Origin: Photobacterium halotolerans DSM 18316
GTDB lineage: Bacteria; Pseudomonadota; Gammaproteobacteria; Enterobacterales; Vibrionaceae
Length of the DNA stretch: 58,726 nucleotides
Reading direction: 5' to 3'
Assembly (NCBI RefSeq): GCF_000425165.1
Contig: NZ_AULG01000029.1
Location: 1 to 58,726, forward strand
Shown: piece by piece, positions 9,230 to 18,372 of the stretch
How the letters are laid out: every line of letters starts with the position of its first letter
Position numbering within the stretch: the first letter of the stretch is position 1
Position numbers and translations under genes: made by a program
Notes under the pieces: model-generated
Databases searched by the model: none
Seen by the model: the letters and a program-made list of their open reading frames with translations, nothing else
Told to the model about the DNA's origin: nothing

Positions 9230-12200
9230 CTAGTCTGCCGTGCACGTCACCCCTGGCTGGACTGCAACAGCGATAGAGACACCTAACCTCCTCAGTTCAG
9301 TCATTTGTGAACAAGGCACAACAACCGCCCCGGTGAGATCTACCCTTCTTAAAACCTTGTCGATATCCCCTTTCTTCAGTTCAATCAGCGGGCTGATATC
9401 CCGCCCCTGAAAACCTTGCAAGAGAATCTGCTCCGCGAGTGTAAAACGGAGAAAAACAGACAAATCCGTTACCTCAGTATATGAAATATCGATTTCTCTT
9501 AAATTCATTGATTTTCGCAATGGCGACAAATCTGCAATGTCAGTATTCGATAGATTCAGCTTACGTAACCTCGTTAACCCAAACAGTGTCGAAATGTCCG
9601 TGATTGGGTTACCGGAAATATCCAAAATTAAGAGGTCCGGTTTATTGTCAAACCAATGAGGATCAAGCCGGGTGAGCCCTGAGTCCGCAATCACCAATCC
9701 GTACAAATCATATAAGTCAGAAATAAAACCCAGATCTGTGCTCTGTATATGACCGACATTGAGATATCTCAGGCCGGGGAACTTATCCAGAAGATAGCCA
9801 TCAGTCAGTCCTGTGCCATAAAAATTCGCGGTATACAGCTCAGTCAGTTGAGGCAGAGCACTAAAGTCGGTCAACAACGGACTGTGCTTGAGGCTTAACT
9901 GTCCCAGTTTCAGGACAGTGAATGCCGTTAGATCCGTCATCACTGTCTGTTCAATGGCGAGATTGCGCAGCTTGGGTAAACTTGCTAAGGGAGTGACATC
10001 CGTGATCTGGTTTTGCGCCAACACGCCCAAATAAGTCAGATAGGTAAATTGCTCCATGCCATCCAACTGGCTGATCCCCGCATAATCCGGACCACATTCA
10101 AGACGCCTGACATCCTCTATATCGCGGACTTTCGGAGAGCGCAACTCAATACATTGGCGCAGTTGCGGATCGATAATTTTATCCAGTACGGCATTGGGAT
10201 AAGGCTGTACCTCAATCGAAAATGTTTCTGAAGCGGTCAGTTCATCCCAATCGCTGACCGTGACTTCGAAGGTCAGAGTTTCAGCGAGCTCTCCATTGAG
10301 TTCAGGCAAGCTAATTCTGAAAGAGTTTCTGGATTGCTTCTCTGTGAATTTCGCTGCCGGCCCACTGAGCTGCCGTAAAGAATAAAAATGGATCCCACCT
10401 ATCCCTGTGTCTTGAGCCTGCACCAGCACATTGATTTGCGCCCTTTCATAACCATCACTGGAAGAAATTAACAGTATTTCAGGTGACGTACTGCGATAAA
10501 ATCTCCGCGCTAGATTACTGTCCAGCTCTGTAATTCTGACATGATTGTGAGGCGAGCGGATAAAACTGTTTACCCCTCGATACAAAGCATTCAGTGTCTC
10601 AATATCATCAATTTTTCCGTTATCGGATAAGTCTTCAGACACCCGATCCAGCCAGTCGGTTAAACTCTGTGAATGTGTGTGCATGGCAACCATAGCCGCA
10701 GCCAGAGAGAGTGCATAATCAGACTCAGCACTGAAGCGCTCGATCTTGTTCCAGGGATCCATCAGGTTTACAGGTTCAGTGCCGACCACACTTGACCCAC
10801 TCAATGCGTTTGTCACCTCTTGGTTTGCTTGTTCTACCGTGGTTTGAGTAAAGTGCTCCCCCAAGTTTTTGGCCCGGCGAACCGCCAGCTCAGTGAAGGG
10901 AGTGATATGAATCGATTGATCAGTGGCTTTCAGGTGGGTGACAGCATGTAAAGTTGACTCTAGCGGCACTGTCTTTCCCGTCGCTTCGCTGACATACGTG
11001 CCACCCGTCACCTCAGCGATGACCAAACCCTGATAAACATTGTTATTCCTGATCTGATACCAGCCATCCGATGTAGTAGTGGCTTCCCCGATGAGGGTAC
11101 CGTCAACTTGGGTGATTTTGACCCTTGCCCCCTTAATGGGCCCTTTGAACGCCACACCGGAAATCACAGGAATCGGCAACACCCTGACATAGTAAGTTTG
11201 ACTGACACTTAAGCCATCTATGTCAGTCACGGTTAACTCGAATGCCAGGGTCTGTTTTTTTACCGTGTCCGCTGCCTTGAAATACATTGCCTCGGTGTGA
11301 GCACCTTCCATCAACACTGTCGGCCCCATCACCTGACGCCAGTGATAAAACAGTTGCCCTTTATCATCGGTGATGTCAGGTGCTATGCGCAGTTGATGAT
11401 TTGCATAGACAGACAGCATGTCTAACGGGGCCACAACAGGATAAGTATTGCGATAATGTTGCGCCTTGTTCACCACCACTTTGTTCTGCGCTGAATCGAG
11501 AAAAGCATTGATCCCTTTATTTAACCGGGTGAGTTGCAGCTCATCATCAAGCGTGCTGTTGTCCGCAATATCCTGATTCAGTTCGAACATCAAGTGACTG
11601 AGTTTCATTTCCTCCGCTTCGGCGGCTTTCGTCATCCCGGCGATGACCAGCGCATAATCGACCCTGCCGCCCGTTTTGCCTACGTTCGCTTCATCCAGCA
11701 GATCGACTGGCGCTTCGCTGACAATATCCAGATCTAAAAGCATGGCTTTTGCCACCTTGCGGTTTGCTGCTGCGACAAGCTCAGGCACTAAAAAAGGCAG
11801 CTCGCGCACAGCCATTTCCGTCAGTAACGTCACATTCATGACAGAGTCTTTCTCTGTCAGTACTTTCACGGACCGGAGCGTTTCAGTCAGAGGTGTTCGC
11901 ATGCCCGTTGCTTCGTTAATGTAGTCCCCGCCGGTCGCATCAATCTGCACAACCCCACGATAAGACGCATCCAGCGACAGGGTGTAAAAACCTTGATCAT
12001 CGGTCACCGTACTTGCCAACGCGTTGCCATCGGCATCAAACGCGGTGACGGTCGCATACGCAACCGGCCCTTTAAATACCTGGCCGCTTACCCTGGTTGA
12101 TATATCTTCAACCGGCGGTTTATCTGATTTTTTACCATCACTGTCGCTGTCACTGCCCCCGCCGTTACAGGCAGTCAGAAAAATCACACTTGCAAGTAAC

Positions 12201-12232
12201 ACTATTTGTTTGATGTTTGAATATGTCAGCAT
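9230..12232 (-). CDS. large lipoprotein with two duplicated modules and C-terminal leucine-rich repeats
   Basis: Codes for 1000 residues from ATG 12232 (GGA seven bases upstream; ATG 12238 and an earlier in-frame start are possible). The signal ends in the lipobox LTAC (Cys22), then a Gly/Ser/Asp linker, so it is a surface or periplasmic lipoprotein. Two copies of a module follow: a beta domain beginning VSGQVFKGPVAYA or ISGVAFKGPIKGA and containing TGGxYxxEATG, an alpha-helical part, and a PKD/cadherin-like beta domain ending in an FEVTV or FELTV strand. The last 270 residues hold six or seven leucine-rich repeats of the bacterial LxxLxLxxTxITDLSPL type. Adhesion or binding is an inference. 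The gene is alone in an islet bounded by the valS-end repeat. An imperfect palindrome at 12390-12411 lies in its upstream region. Confidence 0.85.
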   Translation of the reverse strand: MLTYSNIKQIVLLASVIFLTACNGGGSDSDSDGKKSDKPPVEDISTRVSGQVFKGPVAYATVTAFDADGNALASTVTDDQGFYTLSLDASYRGVVQIDATGGDYINEATGMRTPLTETLRSVKVLTEKDSVMNVTLLTEMAVRELPFLVPELVAAANRKVAKAMLLDLDIVSEAPVDLLDEANVGKTGGRVDYALVIAGMTKAAEAEEMKLSHLMFELNQDIADNSTLDDELQLTRLNKGINAFLDSAQNKVVVNKAQHYRNTYPVVAPLDMLSVYANHQLRIAPDITDDKGQLFYHWRQVMGPTVLMEGAHTEAMYFKAADTVKKQTLAFELTVTDIDGLSVSQTYYVRVLPIPVISGVAFKGPIKGARVKITQVDGTLIGEATTTSDGWYQIRNNNVYQGLVIAEVTGGTYVSEATGKTVPLESTLHAVTHLKATDQSIHITPFTELAVRRAKNLGEHFTQTTVEQANQEVTNALSGSSVVGTEPVNLMDPWNKIERFSAESDYALSLAAAMVAMHTHSQSLTDWLDRVSEDLSDNGKIDDIETLNALYRGVNSFIRSPHNHVRITELDSNLARRFYRSTSPEILLISSSDGYERAQINVLVQAQDTGIGGIHFYSLRQLSGPAAKFTEKQSRNSFRISLPELNGELAETLTFEVTVSDWDELTASETFSIEVQPYPNAVLDKIIDPQLRQCIELRSPKVRDIEDVRRLECGPDYAGISQLDGMEQFTYLTYLGVLAQNQITDVTPLASLPKLRNLAIEQTVMTDLTAFTVLKLGQLSLKHSPLLTDFSALPQLTELYTANFYGTGLTDGYLLDKFPGLRYLNVGHIQSTDLGFISDLYDLYGLVIADSGLTRLDPHWFDNKPDLLILDISGNPITDISTLFGLTRLRKLNLSNTDIADLSPLRKSMNLREIDISYTEVTDLSVFLRFTLAEQILLQGFQGRDISPLIELKKGDIDKVLRRVDLTGAVVVPCSQMTELRRLGVSIAVAVQPGVTCTAD

Positions 12233-12458
12233 CGCCATTTCCGTTTTATGACGCAATCCGATAAGAAAGCACAGTGATAAACCCTTATTCAGCAACAGGA
12301 TAGTCAGCACGCCCCCTGCGTTATCAGGAGAAAAGCTTGGTATTTAAATATGCTACTGATTTATTAATATTCCGGAGGCGAAAGATACCTTGCATATACA
12401 ATGTATTGCAATATTTGATTTATGCACCTGATTGATTTTTGCGTTCTTATCTGAACAC

Positions 12459-12534
12459 AAAGCGACCATCGCAGCGCTGTAAGCAGTTTCGGTTTACTCA
12501 GACAAAAAAAGCGACCGATATCGGTCGCTTTTTT
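12459..12534 (+). repeat. valS 3'-end direct repeat, right copy with terminator
   Basis: This is the second copy of the valS tail (codons for KATIAAL, stop, spacer and terminator hairpin 12505-12534), with no valS body in front. It still ends in the same palindrome and T run, so it can terminate the M48 gene transcript from the right. Between 12233 and 12458 I see no gene, only the AT-rich upstream region of the lipoprotein gene. Confidence 0.95.
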
Positions 12535-12579
12535 ATGCCACAATTTTAAACCGAATCTCCGACCTGAATCGGATGGATA

Positions 12580-13581
12580 CTATTTCAAGGCCTGAATCCG
12601 TTGCTCCAGTTCAGGGTGACTTTGGAGCCACTCAGGTAACTCGCTGTCGCCATAATGTTCCATAAAACGGTTAAACATGGCGGCCATCGGTTCTGTGGTG
12701 CCATAGTTTTTCCGCATTTGCTCGGCCGCAAACTGATCCGCTTCCCGTTCGGCATCCCGTGAGTAGCCGCTGGAGGCAACGAATACGCCTGTGCTGGTCA
12801 GCATATCTGCCATCCCAGAGCTGTCGCCGACAATCAGTGCGGTGGCTACAGAAATCAGCGCCGATTGCACCACAGACTCCATCACATGCTGATGATACAC
12901 ATGCCCGACTTCATGCAACAAAATACTGTCCAGCTCGGCGGGTGTGGTGGCCATTTCCACCAGTGAGTCCAGCACGATCACTGTGCCATCGCTCAGGGCA
13001 AAGGCATTCGGGCCATGCGGCCAGGATCGAAACACTATGTTCAGCTCAAAAGGTAACGGCGGCAGGTTATCCTGTAATAAGGCAAACCTGTCCTGTATTT
13101 GCCACTGTTCCTGAGCATCAAGCTGAGAAGGTGCCAGCATATGATCGTCCAGCGTCTCCAGGACATGCTCGCCCAGATACACAGGCACGGCTTGCGGCAG
13201 CAGACGCGTAAGCATATGACTGGCCGCCGGAATACCGTAGCGATAAGCGCCCAGGCACAATACGGCGACCAGCGCCGCGCTGGCCACTATCGCCAGCCAG
13301 TTTCGCTCCAGCCTGTGTACCCAGCGCTGAGACTGAACCGCGTTGTGGCGAACCCAGTCAGCCAGCTCATTATCCTGAACAGCTTTAAACTGCCAGCCAT
13401 CCGCAAAATCAATGCGGGCAGGCAAGGTACCCAAAGGCGGCGATATCTTCAGCTCGGCCACGGCAACCATGACTACATGCTCGCCACAGCGCAATGTCAC
13501 CTGACCCGTCTGATCGCAGTCCAGCTCAGCTTCCCGCCGCTCAGAGCTGAGCGGCGGGTGGCAGAAGCCTTTGATGATCAT
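12580..13581 (-). CDS. membrane-anchored M48 family metallopeptidase
   Basis: Codes for 333 residues. Residues 1-80 form a soluble N-terminal domain, one membrane helix lies at about 95-115 (WLAIVASAALVAVLCLGAY), and the peptidase domain has the zinc motif HEVGHVYHQH with the third ligand in DAEREADQFAAEQM, so all metal ligands are present. Members of M48 outside HtpX/BepA often work in envelope quality control. Its start overlaps the yjgN stop by four bases (ATGA), so it is translationally coupled to the YjgN-type membrane protein. Substrate unknown. Confidence 0.88.
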   Translation of the reverse strand: MIIKGFCHPPLSSERREAELDCDQTGQVTLRCGEHVVMVAVAELKISPPLGTLPARIDFADGWQFKAVQDNELADWVRHNAVQSQRWVHRLERNWLAIVASAALVAVLCLGAYRYGIPAASHMLTRLLPQAVPVYLGEHVLETLDDHMLAPSQLDAQEQWQIQDRFALLQDNLPPLPFELNIVFRSWPHGPNAFALSDGTVIVLDSLVEMATTPAELDSILLHEVGHVYHQHVMESVVQSALISVATALIVGDSSGMADMLTSTGVFVASSGYSRDAEREADQFAAEQMRKNYGTTEPMAAMFNRFMEHYGDSELPEWLQSHPELEQRIQALK

Positions 13582-14729
13582 CCAATACCCACTCCGACAT
13601 CAAAGGCCTGAGCCACTTCGTCGGCAATGGCTGCACCGTCGTCGAAAGCCTCACCTGTCACGTTGAGCAAAGACAAATCACCAATGACAGCCGTGTTATC
13701 GGCCAGGTAACGCTGGGTACGCACCATGGCCCAGGGACGGGCCAGCCCCAGTGTCAGCAGTTGCATCAGAATATTCGACACGATCAGCCAGACAAAGGCC
13801 GGGGTTCTCAGTGAAGAGGAAAAGCCATACTCTGGCTCACCGGCCGCTTTCAGCTGAGCAAAGGTGTAATTGCGGGTGCGGGCTTTCACAAATGCCGATA
13901 CGGTAACCATCACCAGCAACATACCTATATAGACGATAAATATTGCCAGGAAAGGCCAGAGCGAACCGCCTTGCAGGTTATCCAGTTGCCCGCTGGCAAT
14001 GGATGACACCGCCCCCACGCCAGCCACCAGCACAAACACGCCAATCAGCGCCACAAACAGCCCTAATCCGAGCAAAGACGCCAGCGCTGTGGTTTTCACA
14101 AAGAAACCTGTCCCTATCTCAGCGCTAAACTGACGGTCACCATACTGGTAACCATTGGCAAAATAGCGGGTGATGGTGGCCGTGATATTAGCAAACACAT
14201 AGATATAAGCGGCAACTGCCAATAACGCAAACAGCGCGCCGACTAACAGCGATTTATCAAATACCATGGCAGTGATCACAAACAGGATCACCAGCGGAAT
14301 CATGGAAACCAAACCACATCCCAGCATGGCCCAATACGCCCCTTTCACCGAGCCGTTAAAGTTAAAACGGACATTGCGGTAGCTGCTCATGCGGGCATCA
14401 AAGCGGGCATTATTGCGGGCCAGCAATGGATAAATAGCAACAAACGCCAGCATCAGCACAAGGGCGAAAAGCGGCATGAAATGGCTGGCGGTAAACCACA
14501 CCAGCACACAGACAGAGGCAATAACACGGCTAATCAGGATCTGTTTCGGTGTGGCATGGTAATCAAACCTATCCCCCGCCAGCTCAGTATTACCGTAAAA
14601 ATATTTCTTGGTGCGGACTTTCGCCCAGGCAGAATAAATCCCAAGAGTGACGACAGAGAGCAGAATATTCACGATCCAGATACCGAAAAATTCGCCTCCC
14701 TGACCGTGAAACCTAACCTTGTTTTCCAT
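13578..14729 (-). CDS. yjgN: YjgN family (DUF898) multi-pass membrane protein
   Basis: Codes for 383 residues from ATG 14729, chosen for the AGGA upstream and the usual MENKVRFHGQGGEFF start; the frame extends 16 codons further. The N-terminal motif FHGQGGEFFGIWIVN, WAKVRTKKYFYGNT and later PWAMVRTQRYLADNT are DUF898 hallmarks repeated in the two halves. About eight membrane helices are visible. E. coli yjgN also lies by valS, but its role is unknown. Coupled to the M48 peptidase gene; the pair probably works together in the inner membrane (inference). Confidence 0.9.
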   Translation of the reverse strand: MENKVRFHGQGGEFFGIWIVNILLSVVTLGIYSAWAKVRTKKYFYGNTELAGDRFDYHATPKQILISRVIASVCVLVWFTASHFMPLFALVLMLAFVAIYPLLARNNARFDARMSSYRNVRFNFNGSVKGAYWAMLGCGLVSMIPLVILFVITAMVFDKSLLVGALFALLAVAAYIYVFANITATITRYFANGYQYGDRQFSAEIGTGFFVKTTALASLLGLGLFVALIGVFVLVAGVGAVSSIASGQLDNLQGGSLWPFLAIFIVYIGMLLVMVTVSAFVKARTRNYTFAQLKAAGEPEYGFSSSLRTPAFVWLIVSNILMQLLTLGLARPWAMVRTQRYLADNTAVIGDLSLLNVTGEAFDDGAAIADEVAQAFDVGVGIG

Positions 14730-15009
14730 TGTTTTTATCCTAAGTCTTCGCAAAAAATGTGAGAAATCCAGCCCCATTGCTGGAAAAGAGTGTGTTCAAT
14801 ATAAACCAACTAAATGCAACCAACAGCATAAAGTTTTTGCTCACTGTTTGATTCTGAAACAGCGCTCCCAATCATAAAGCGACGATAAGTCATTATTCAT
14901 GTTTATTAATATCAAACCATAGGTTTTGACTATTAATTAGATAGAATTAAACGCTTTTTCTGATTATATGGTCACACCCATACTGAGAACATCTACAGAG
15001 GGTTTTACT

Positions 15010-15423
15010 ATGAAAAAGACACTCAGCTTTGCTGCCATTCACTTTACCGTTGCCTTCAGCATCGCTTATTTGCTGACGGGTGATGTGATCCTCGGCAGCC
15101 TGATCGCCATGATTGAACCTATGGTCAACACTGTGGCTTTTTATTTTCACGAGAAAGTCTGGCAGTGGCCTGTGCTGAAACAGTCCCGCTTTGGCAAACC
15201 CGCCAATAAAACCCTGAGTTTTGCGGTAATCCACTTCAGTGTGGCTTTCAGTGTGGCGTACTTACTGAGCGGCAGCTGGATGGTAGGAGGGGTGATGGCA
15301 CTGATCGAACCGTCGATCAATACGCTGGCTTATCTGGCACATGAAACCTTCTGGCAACGCAAAGAGCAGCGCCGGCATCAAGCCGCTTTCTTATCCTGCC
15401 AGCATCACTCCGTCATCCATTAA
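15010..15423 (+). CDS. DUF2061 membrane protein, two tandem domains
   Basis: Codes for 137 residues from ATG 15010 (AGAGGG upstream; an earlier in-frame ATG at 14968 lacks a binding site). Two copies of a 50-residue unit are visible: KTLSFAAIHFTVAFSIAYLLTG then a second copy starting KTLSFAVIHFSVAFSVAYLLSG, each followed by a second hydrophobic helix with MIEPMVNTVAFYFHE or LIEPSINTLAYLAHE. It is a small inner-membrane protein of unknown function. DUF2061 proteins often have a single unit, so this is an internal duplication. Nothing was found in 14730-15009 beyond AT-rich sequence. Confidence 0.85.
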   Translation: MKKTLSFAAIHFTVAFSIAYLLTGDVILGSLIAMIEPMVNTVAFYFHEKVWQWPVLKQSRFGKPANKTLSFAVIHFSVAFSVAYLLSGSWMVGGVMALIEPSINTLAYLAHETFWQRKEQRRHQAAFLSCQHHSVIH

Positions 15424-15434
15424 CTTGCTCTCTG

Positions 15435-15483
15435 TTGACATAGTTGTGGTTCGCAATTATATTTAGCTGCAAATAACAACTAT
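15435..15483 (+). promoter_or_regulatory. promoter and candidate operator of the MarR-GNAT gene
   Basis: TTGACA (15435-15440) and TATATT (15458-15463) are spaced 17. An 8-base inverted repeat, ATAGTTGT at 15440-15447 and ACAACTAT at 15476-15483, brackets the -10. MarR proteins commonly repress their own promoters through such repeats, so autoregulation is likely but inferred. Confidence 0.6.
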
Positions 15484-15497
15484 ATGGATAAAGCAAC

Positions 15498-16403
15498 ATG
15501 GATGCCCAGACACTCCGCCAGTTATCCCGCCAGCTTGTGCGCCAGCTCGGCATGCTCGACAGCCAGTGCGGCAACATGGATCTCACCCCGGTTCAGGCCC
15601 ATGCCCTGATTGAGCTGGAGGCGAATCCCTGCACGGTCAACGACATGGCCGCCCTGCTCAATGTGGATAAATCCAACGCCAGCCGCACACTGGCGGTGCT
15701 GAGCAACAGCGGGCTGATCATCAGCCATCCGCACCCTGATGATAAACGCAGCCAGATTGCCAGCCTTACCGCGGCAGGTCAGTCCAGACTGGCTGAACTG
15801 CACCAGAGACTGAATCAGCAGGTCGACGGTTTTCTGGCGCAAATGGACGCAGATGAAATCGAACAGCTGGGCAAGAGTCTGGAGCGGTACCGCAAAGCCA
15901 TGGTGATGGCGGGCAGACAGCAAGGCTACGAAATTCGTCCGCTGACGTCATTGGACAATGCGTCGATTGCGGCCGTGATCCGAAAAGTCTCTGCGGAATA
16001 CGGACTGACGGCAGACAAGGGATATGGCGTGGCCGATCCCACCTTAGACAGCATGAGTGAGGTTTACCAGCCTGAAGGGCACGCGTACTGGGTGATTGAA
16101 CACCGTCACCGGGTGCTCGGAGGCGGCGGTATTGCCAGGCTGGCTGGCGAAGAAAACATCTGCGAGCTGCAGAAAATGTATTTCCTGCCTGAGCTGCGCG
16201 GTTTAGGTCTGGCGCGCAAGCTCGCGGTAAAGGCCCTGAAATTTGCCCGTGAGCAGGGCTACCGGGCCTGCTATCTGGAAACCACCGCCAATCTGACAGA
16301 AGCCATTGCGCTGTATGCATCGTTAGGTTTTGAACACACCAAAGAACCTATGGGCAACACAGGCCATGACGCCTGTGAGATCCGGATGGTGAAGTGGTTC
16401 TGA
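15498..16403 (+). CDS. MarR-type regulator fused to a GNAT acetyltransferase
   Basis: Codes for 301 residues. Residues 1-140 are a MarR winged helix: [12 protein letters not shown], the recognition helix [20 protein letters not shown], and the wing [17 protein letters not shown]. Residues 150-301 are a GNAT domain: LGGGGIARL, the acetyl-CoA loop [12 protein letters not shown] and [11 protein letters not shown]. This fusion is known in many bacteria, but substrates are generally unidentified. The inverted repeat around its promoter suggests self-repression. It is convergent with rraB across a shared terminator. Confidence 0.9.
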   Translation: MDAQTLRQLSRQLVRQLGMLDSQCGNMDLTPVQAHALIELEANPCTVNDMAALLNVDKSNASRTLAVLSNSGLIISHPHPDDKRSQIASLTAAGQSRLAELHQRLNQQVDGFLAQMDADEIEQLGKSLERYRKAMVMAGRQQGYEIRPLTSLDNASIAAVIRKVSAEYGLTADKGYGVADPTLDSMSEVYQPEGHAYWVIEHRHRVLGGGGIARLAGEENICELQKMYFLPELRGLGLARKLAVKALKFAREQGYRACYLETTANLTEAIALYASLGFEHTKEPMGNTGHDACEIRMVKWF

Positions 16404-16433
16404 GCATCCGTGGTTTAGCAACTGACAGATAAG

Positions 16434-16459
16434 AAAAAAGCTGGCAAGCCAGCTTTTTT
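16434..16459. terminator. bidirectional terminator, MarR-GNAT gene / rraB
   Basis: A perfect 12-base stem (aaaaaagctggc / gccagctttttt) with a 2-base centre lies between convergent genes. Confidence 0.88.
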
Positions 16460-16477
16460 CCTGAGCACGGAATGGAA

Positions 16478-16858
16478 TTACTCTTCGTCGTCTTCACCAG
16501 ACTCAAAGTACGTTCCCCAGCCGTCGTAATCGATATTGTACTTCTGAGCCAGCTCTACCAGCCTGAGTACCTGCTCATCGATCAGCTCGGCGTCCAGGGC
16601 CGACTCCATGACCGCATCGAAGCAAACGACGGTACCGCCACCGTCTTCTTCATCCAGCTCCAGCTCTTCGGCATCCATCACTTCAAAGCCCATCTTGAAG
16701 GCTTCAGCAGCGGCACCTTCCAGCTGAGCAAATGTATCAGCAGAAAAATGGTGTTCAATCGAATACAGCGCATCCGGATCACTGCCATCTTCCAGCAGGG
16801 ACTCAATGATCTCGCGAGTCTCTTCCTTCTGCTCTTCAATCAATTCTGCGTAAGACAT
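16478..16858 (-). CDS. rraB: ribonuclease E inhibitor RraB
   Basis: Codes for 126 residues from ATG 16858 (GGAGAGACC upstream; the frame extends 19 codons further without a binding site). RraB binds RNase E and tunes degradosome composition and mRNA decay. The N-terminus [18 protein letters not shown], the [23 protein letters not shown] segment, the acidic LELDEEDGG and the YDGWGTYFE end match the family. It precedes argF divergently, as in E. coli, where rraB lies close to argI. Confidence 0.92.
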   Translation of the reverse strand: MSYAELIEEQKEETREIIESLLEDGSDPDALYSIEHHFSADTFAQLEGAAAEAFKMGFEVMDAEELELDEEDGGGTVVCFDAVMESALDAELIDEQVLRLVELAQKYNIDYDGWGTYFESGEDDEE

Positions 16859-17047
16859 AAGGTCTCTCCAAATAGGGGCACCAGCCACACTAGTATGTAT
16901 GAAATTGGTCGCCAATATGGCACGGATCCCCGCGAATTTCCATCCTCTGTCGCGATTTCCCGTCCCATTCTCTGTTCAGCGAAAGTTGCACTATCGCCTT
17001 TCTGATGCATCAGGCGATTTTTCCCGCATTTACTTGCGGCTTTACGA

Positions 17048-17094
17048 TTGACACGGATATATATAATTTCATATTTTATGGGTAATTATTCATA
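17048..17094 (+). promoter_or_regulatory. argF promoter with tandem ARG boxes
   Basis: TTGACA at 17048-17053 with a -10 near 17070-17076. Two ARG-box cores follow the ArgR pattern TGAAT-4-ATTCA: TATATATAATTTCA at 17058-17071 and TGGGTAATTATTCA at 17079-17092. As 18-base boxes they are separated by 3 bases, the canonical spacing for an ArgR hexamer. The second box is the better. Arginine-dependent repression of argF is expected. Confidence 0.75.
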
Positions 17095-17161
17095 AAACAT
17101 CAATTTTCACACATAACGCAGCGATCAGTGTTCGCTGAAGTCATGAACACGAGGACGAGAT

Positions 17162-18166
17162 ATGGCATTTAATCTGCGCAACCGGAATTTTCTCAAGCTG
17201 CTGGATTTCACCCCACGCGAAATCGGGCACCTGTTGTCGCTTTCCGCAGAACTGAAAAAAGCCAAATACGGCGGTTATGAACAGCCGCGCCTGAGCGGTA
17301 AGAACATCGCCCTGATTTTCGAAAAGTCCTCAACCCGTACCCGCTGTGCTTTTGAAGTTGCCGCCTTTGATCAGGGTGCCCGTGTGTCTTATCTCGGTCC
17401 GTCCGGCAGCCAGATCGGCCACAAAGAATCCATGAAAGACACGGCGCGTGTGCTTGGCCGTATGTACGACGGTATCCAGTACCGGGGTTTCGGTCAGTCT
17501 GTGGTTGAAGAGCTGGGACAATATGCCGGTGTGCCGGTCTGGAACGGTCTGACCGATGAGTTCCATCCCACTCAGATTCTGGCCGATTTTCTGACCATGC
17601 AGGAACACAGCCCGGGCAAGCAGTTACAGGACATAACATTTGCTTATCTGGGTGATGCCCGTAACAACATGGGCAATTCCCTGATGGTCGGTGCGGCCAA
17701 AATGGGCATGGACATCCGGCTGGTTGCGCCCAAAGACTACTGGCCGGAAGCCGATCTGGTCACCCAGTGTCTGGAGATTGCCAGTGAGACAGGTGCCCGC
17801 ATCACCCTGACCGAGTCAGTGCAGGAAGGCGTACAAGGCTGTGATTATCTGTATACCGACGTCTGGGTTTCAATGGGTGAAGCACAGTCGGCCTGGGACG
17901 AGCGGGTTAAAACCATGCTGCCGTACCAGGTTAACGCGTCGACACTCAAGGCAACCGGCAATCCCAATGTGAAATTCATGCACTGCCTGCCAGCGTTTCA
18001 CAACGATGAAACCACAGTAGGTAAAGAGGTGGCCGAAAAGTATGGCCTGTCTGGCCTGGAAGTGACCGAAGAAGTCTTCGAGTCAGCCCACTCTATCGTC
18101 TTCGATCAGGCTGAAAACCGAATGCACACCATTAAAGCCGTGATGGTCGCGACTTTAGGTCAATAG
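17162..18166 (+). CDS. argF: ornithine carbamoyltransferase
   Basis: Codes for 334 residues. It joins carbamoyl phosphate to ornithine to give citrulline in arginine synthesis. Visible are the carbamoyl-phosphate loop [13 protein letters not shown] (about 53-65), the HPTQ motif (about residues 134-137) and the ornithine-site MHCLPAFH (about 272-279). Tandem ARG boxes overlap its promoter. It lies just upstream of the paralogous pyrBI, both consuming carbamoyl phosphate, as argI and pyrBI do in E. coli. A GAGGACG motif sets the start. Confidence 0.96.
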   Translation: MAFNLRNRNFLKLLDFTPREIGHLLSLSAELKKAKYGGYEQPRLSGKNIALIFEKSSTRTRCAFEVAAFDQGARVSYLGPSGSQIGHKESMKDTARVLGRMYDGIQYRGFGQSVVEELGQYAGVPVWNGLTDEFHPTQILADFLTMQEHSPGKQLQDITFAYLGDARNNMGNSLMVGAAKMGMDIRLVAPKDYWPEADLVTQCLEIASETGARITLTESVQEGVQGCDYLYTDVWVSMGEAQSAWDERVKTMLPYQVNASTLKATGNPNVKFMHCLPAFHNDETTVGKEVAEKYGLSGLEVTEEVFESAHSIVFDQAENRMHTIKAVMVATLGQ

Positions 18167-18215
18167 CACTGACATATGCGCAACCGTCAGGGTCAGATTC
18201 GGTGCAGGCAAACGC

Positions 18216-18243
18216 TTGCGCCATAGAGAAATGGCGGTATAAT
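18216..18243 (+). promoter_or_regulatory. pyr leader promoter
   Basis: TATAAT at 18238-18243 with TTGCGC at 18216-18221, spaced 16. It lies 30 bases before the leader peptide start. Confidence 0.6.
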
Positions 18244-18273
18244 CCTCCGCAATTTGTCTAGCGAGTACCAAAA

Positions 18274-18372
18274 ATGGCCCAATCTGCGATCACAGTTGTG
18301 CAGCGACGCCGCCGGTTACCGGTGTGCCGTGCCGTTTTTGTTACTCCGGATCGTCATCCGAAAGCCTCCTGA
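18274..18372 (+). CDS. pyrL: pyrBI leader peptide
   Basis: An open frame of 32 codons from ATG 18274 whose TGA (18370-18372) falls inside the left arm of the terminator hairpin before pyrB. That is the arrangement of E. coli pyrL: when UTP is low, the polymerase pauses, the trailing ribosome covers the hairpin and pyrBI is transcribed. The peptide includes four consecutive arginines and ends TPDRHPKAS. Its sequence is not obviously like E. coli PyrL; the assignment rests on position and stop placement. No strong Shine-Dalgarno is seen. Confidence 0.65.
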   Translation: MAQSAITVVQRRRRLPVCRAVFVTPDRHPKAS

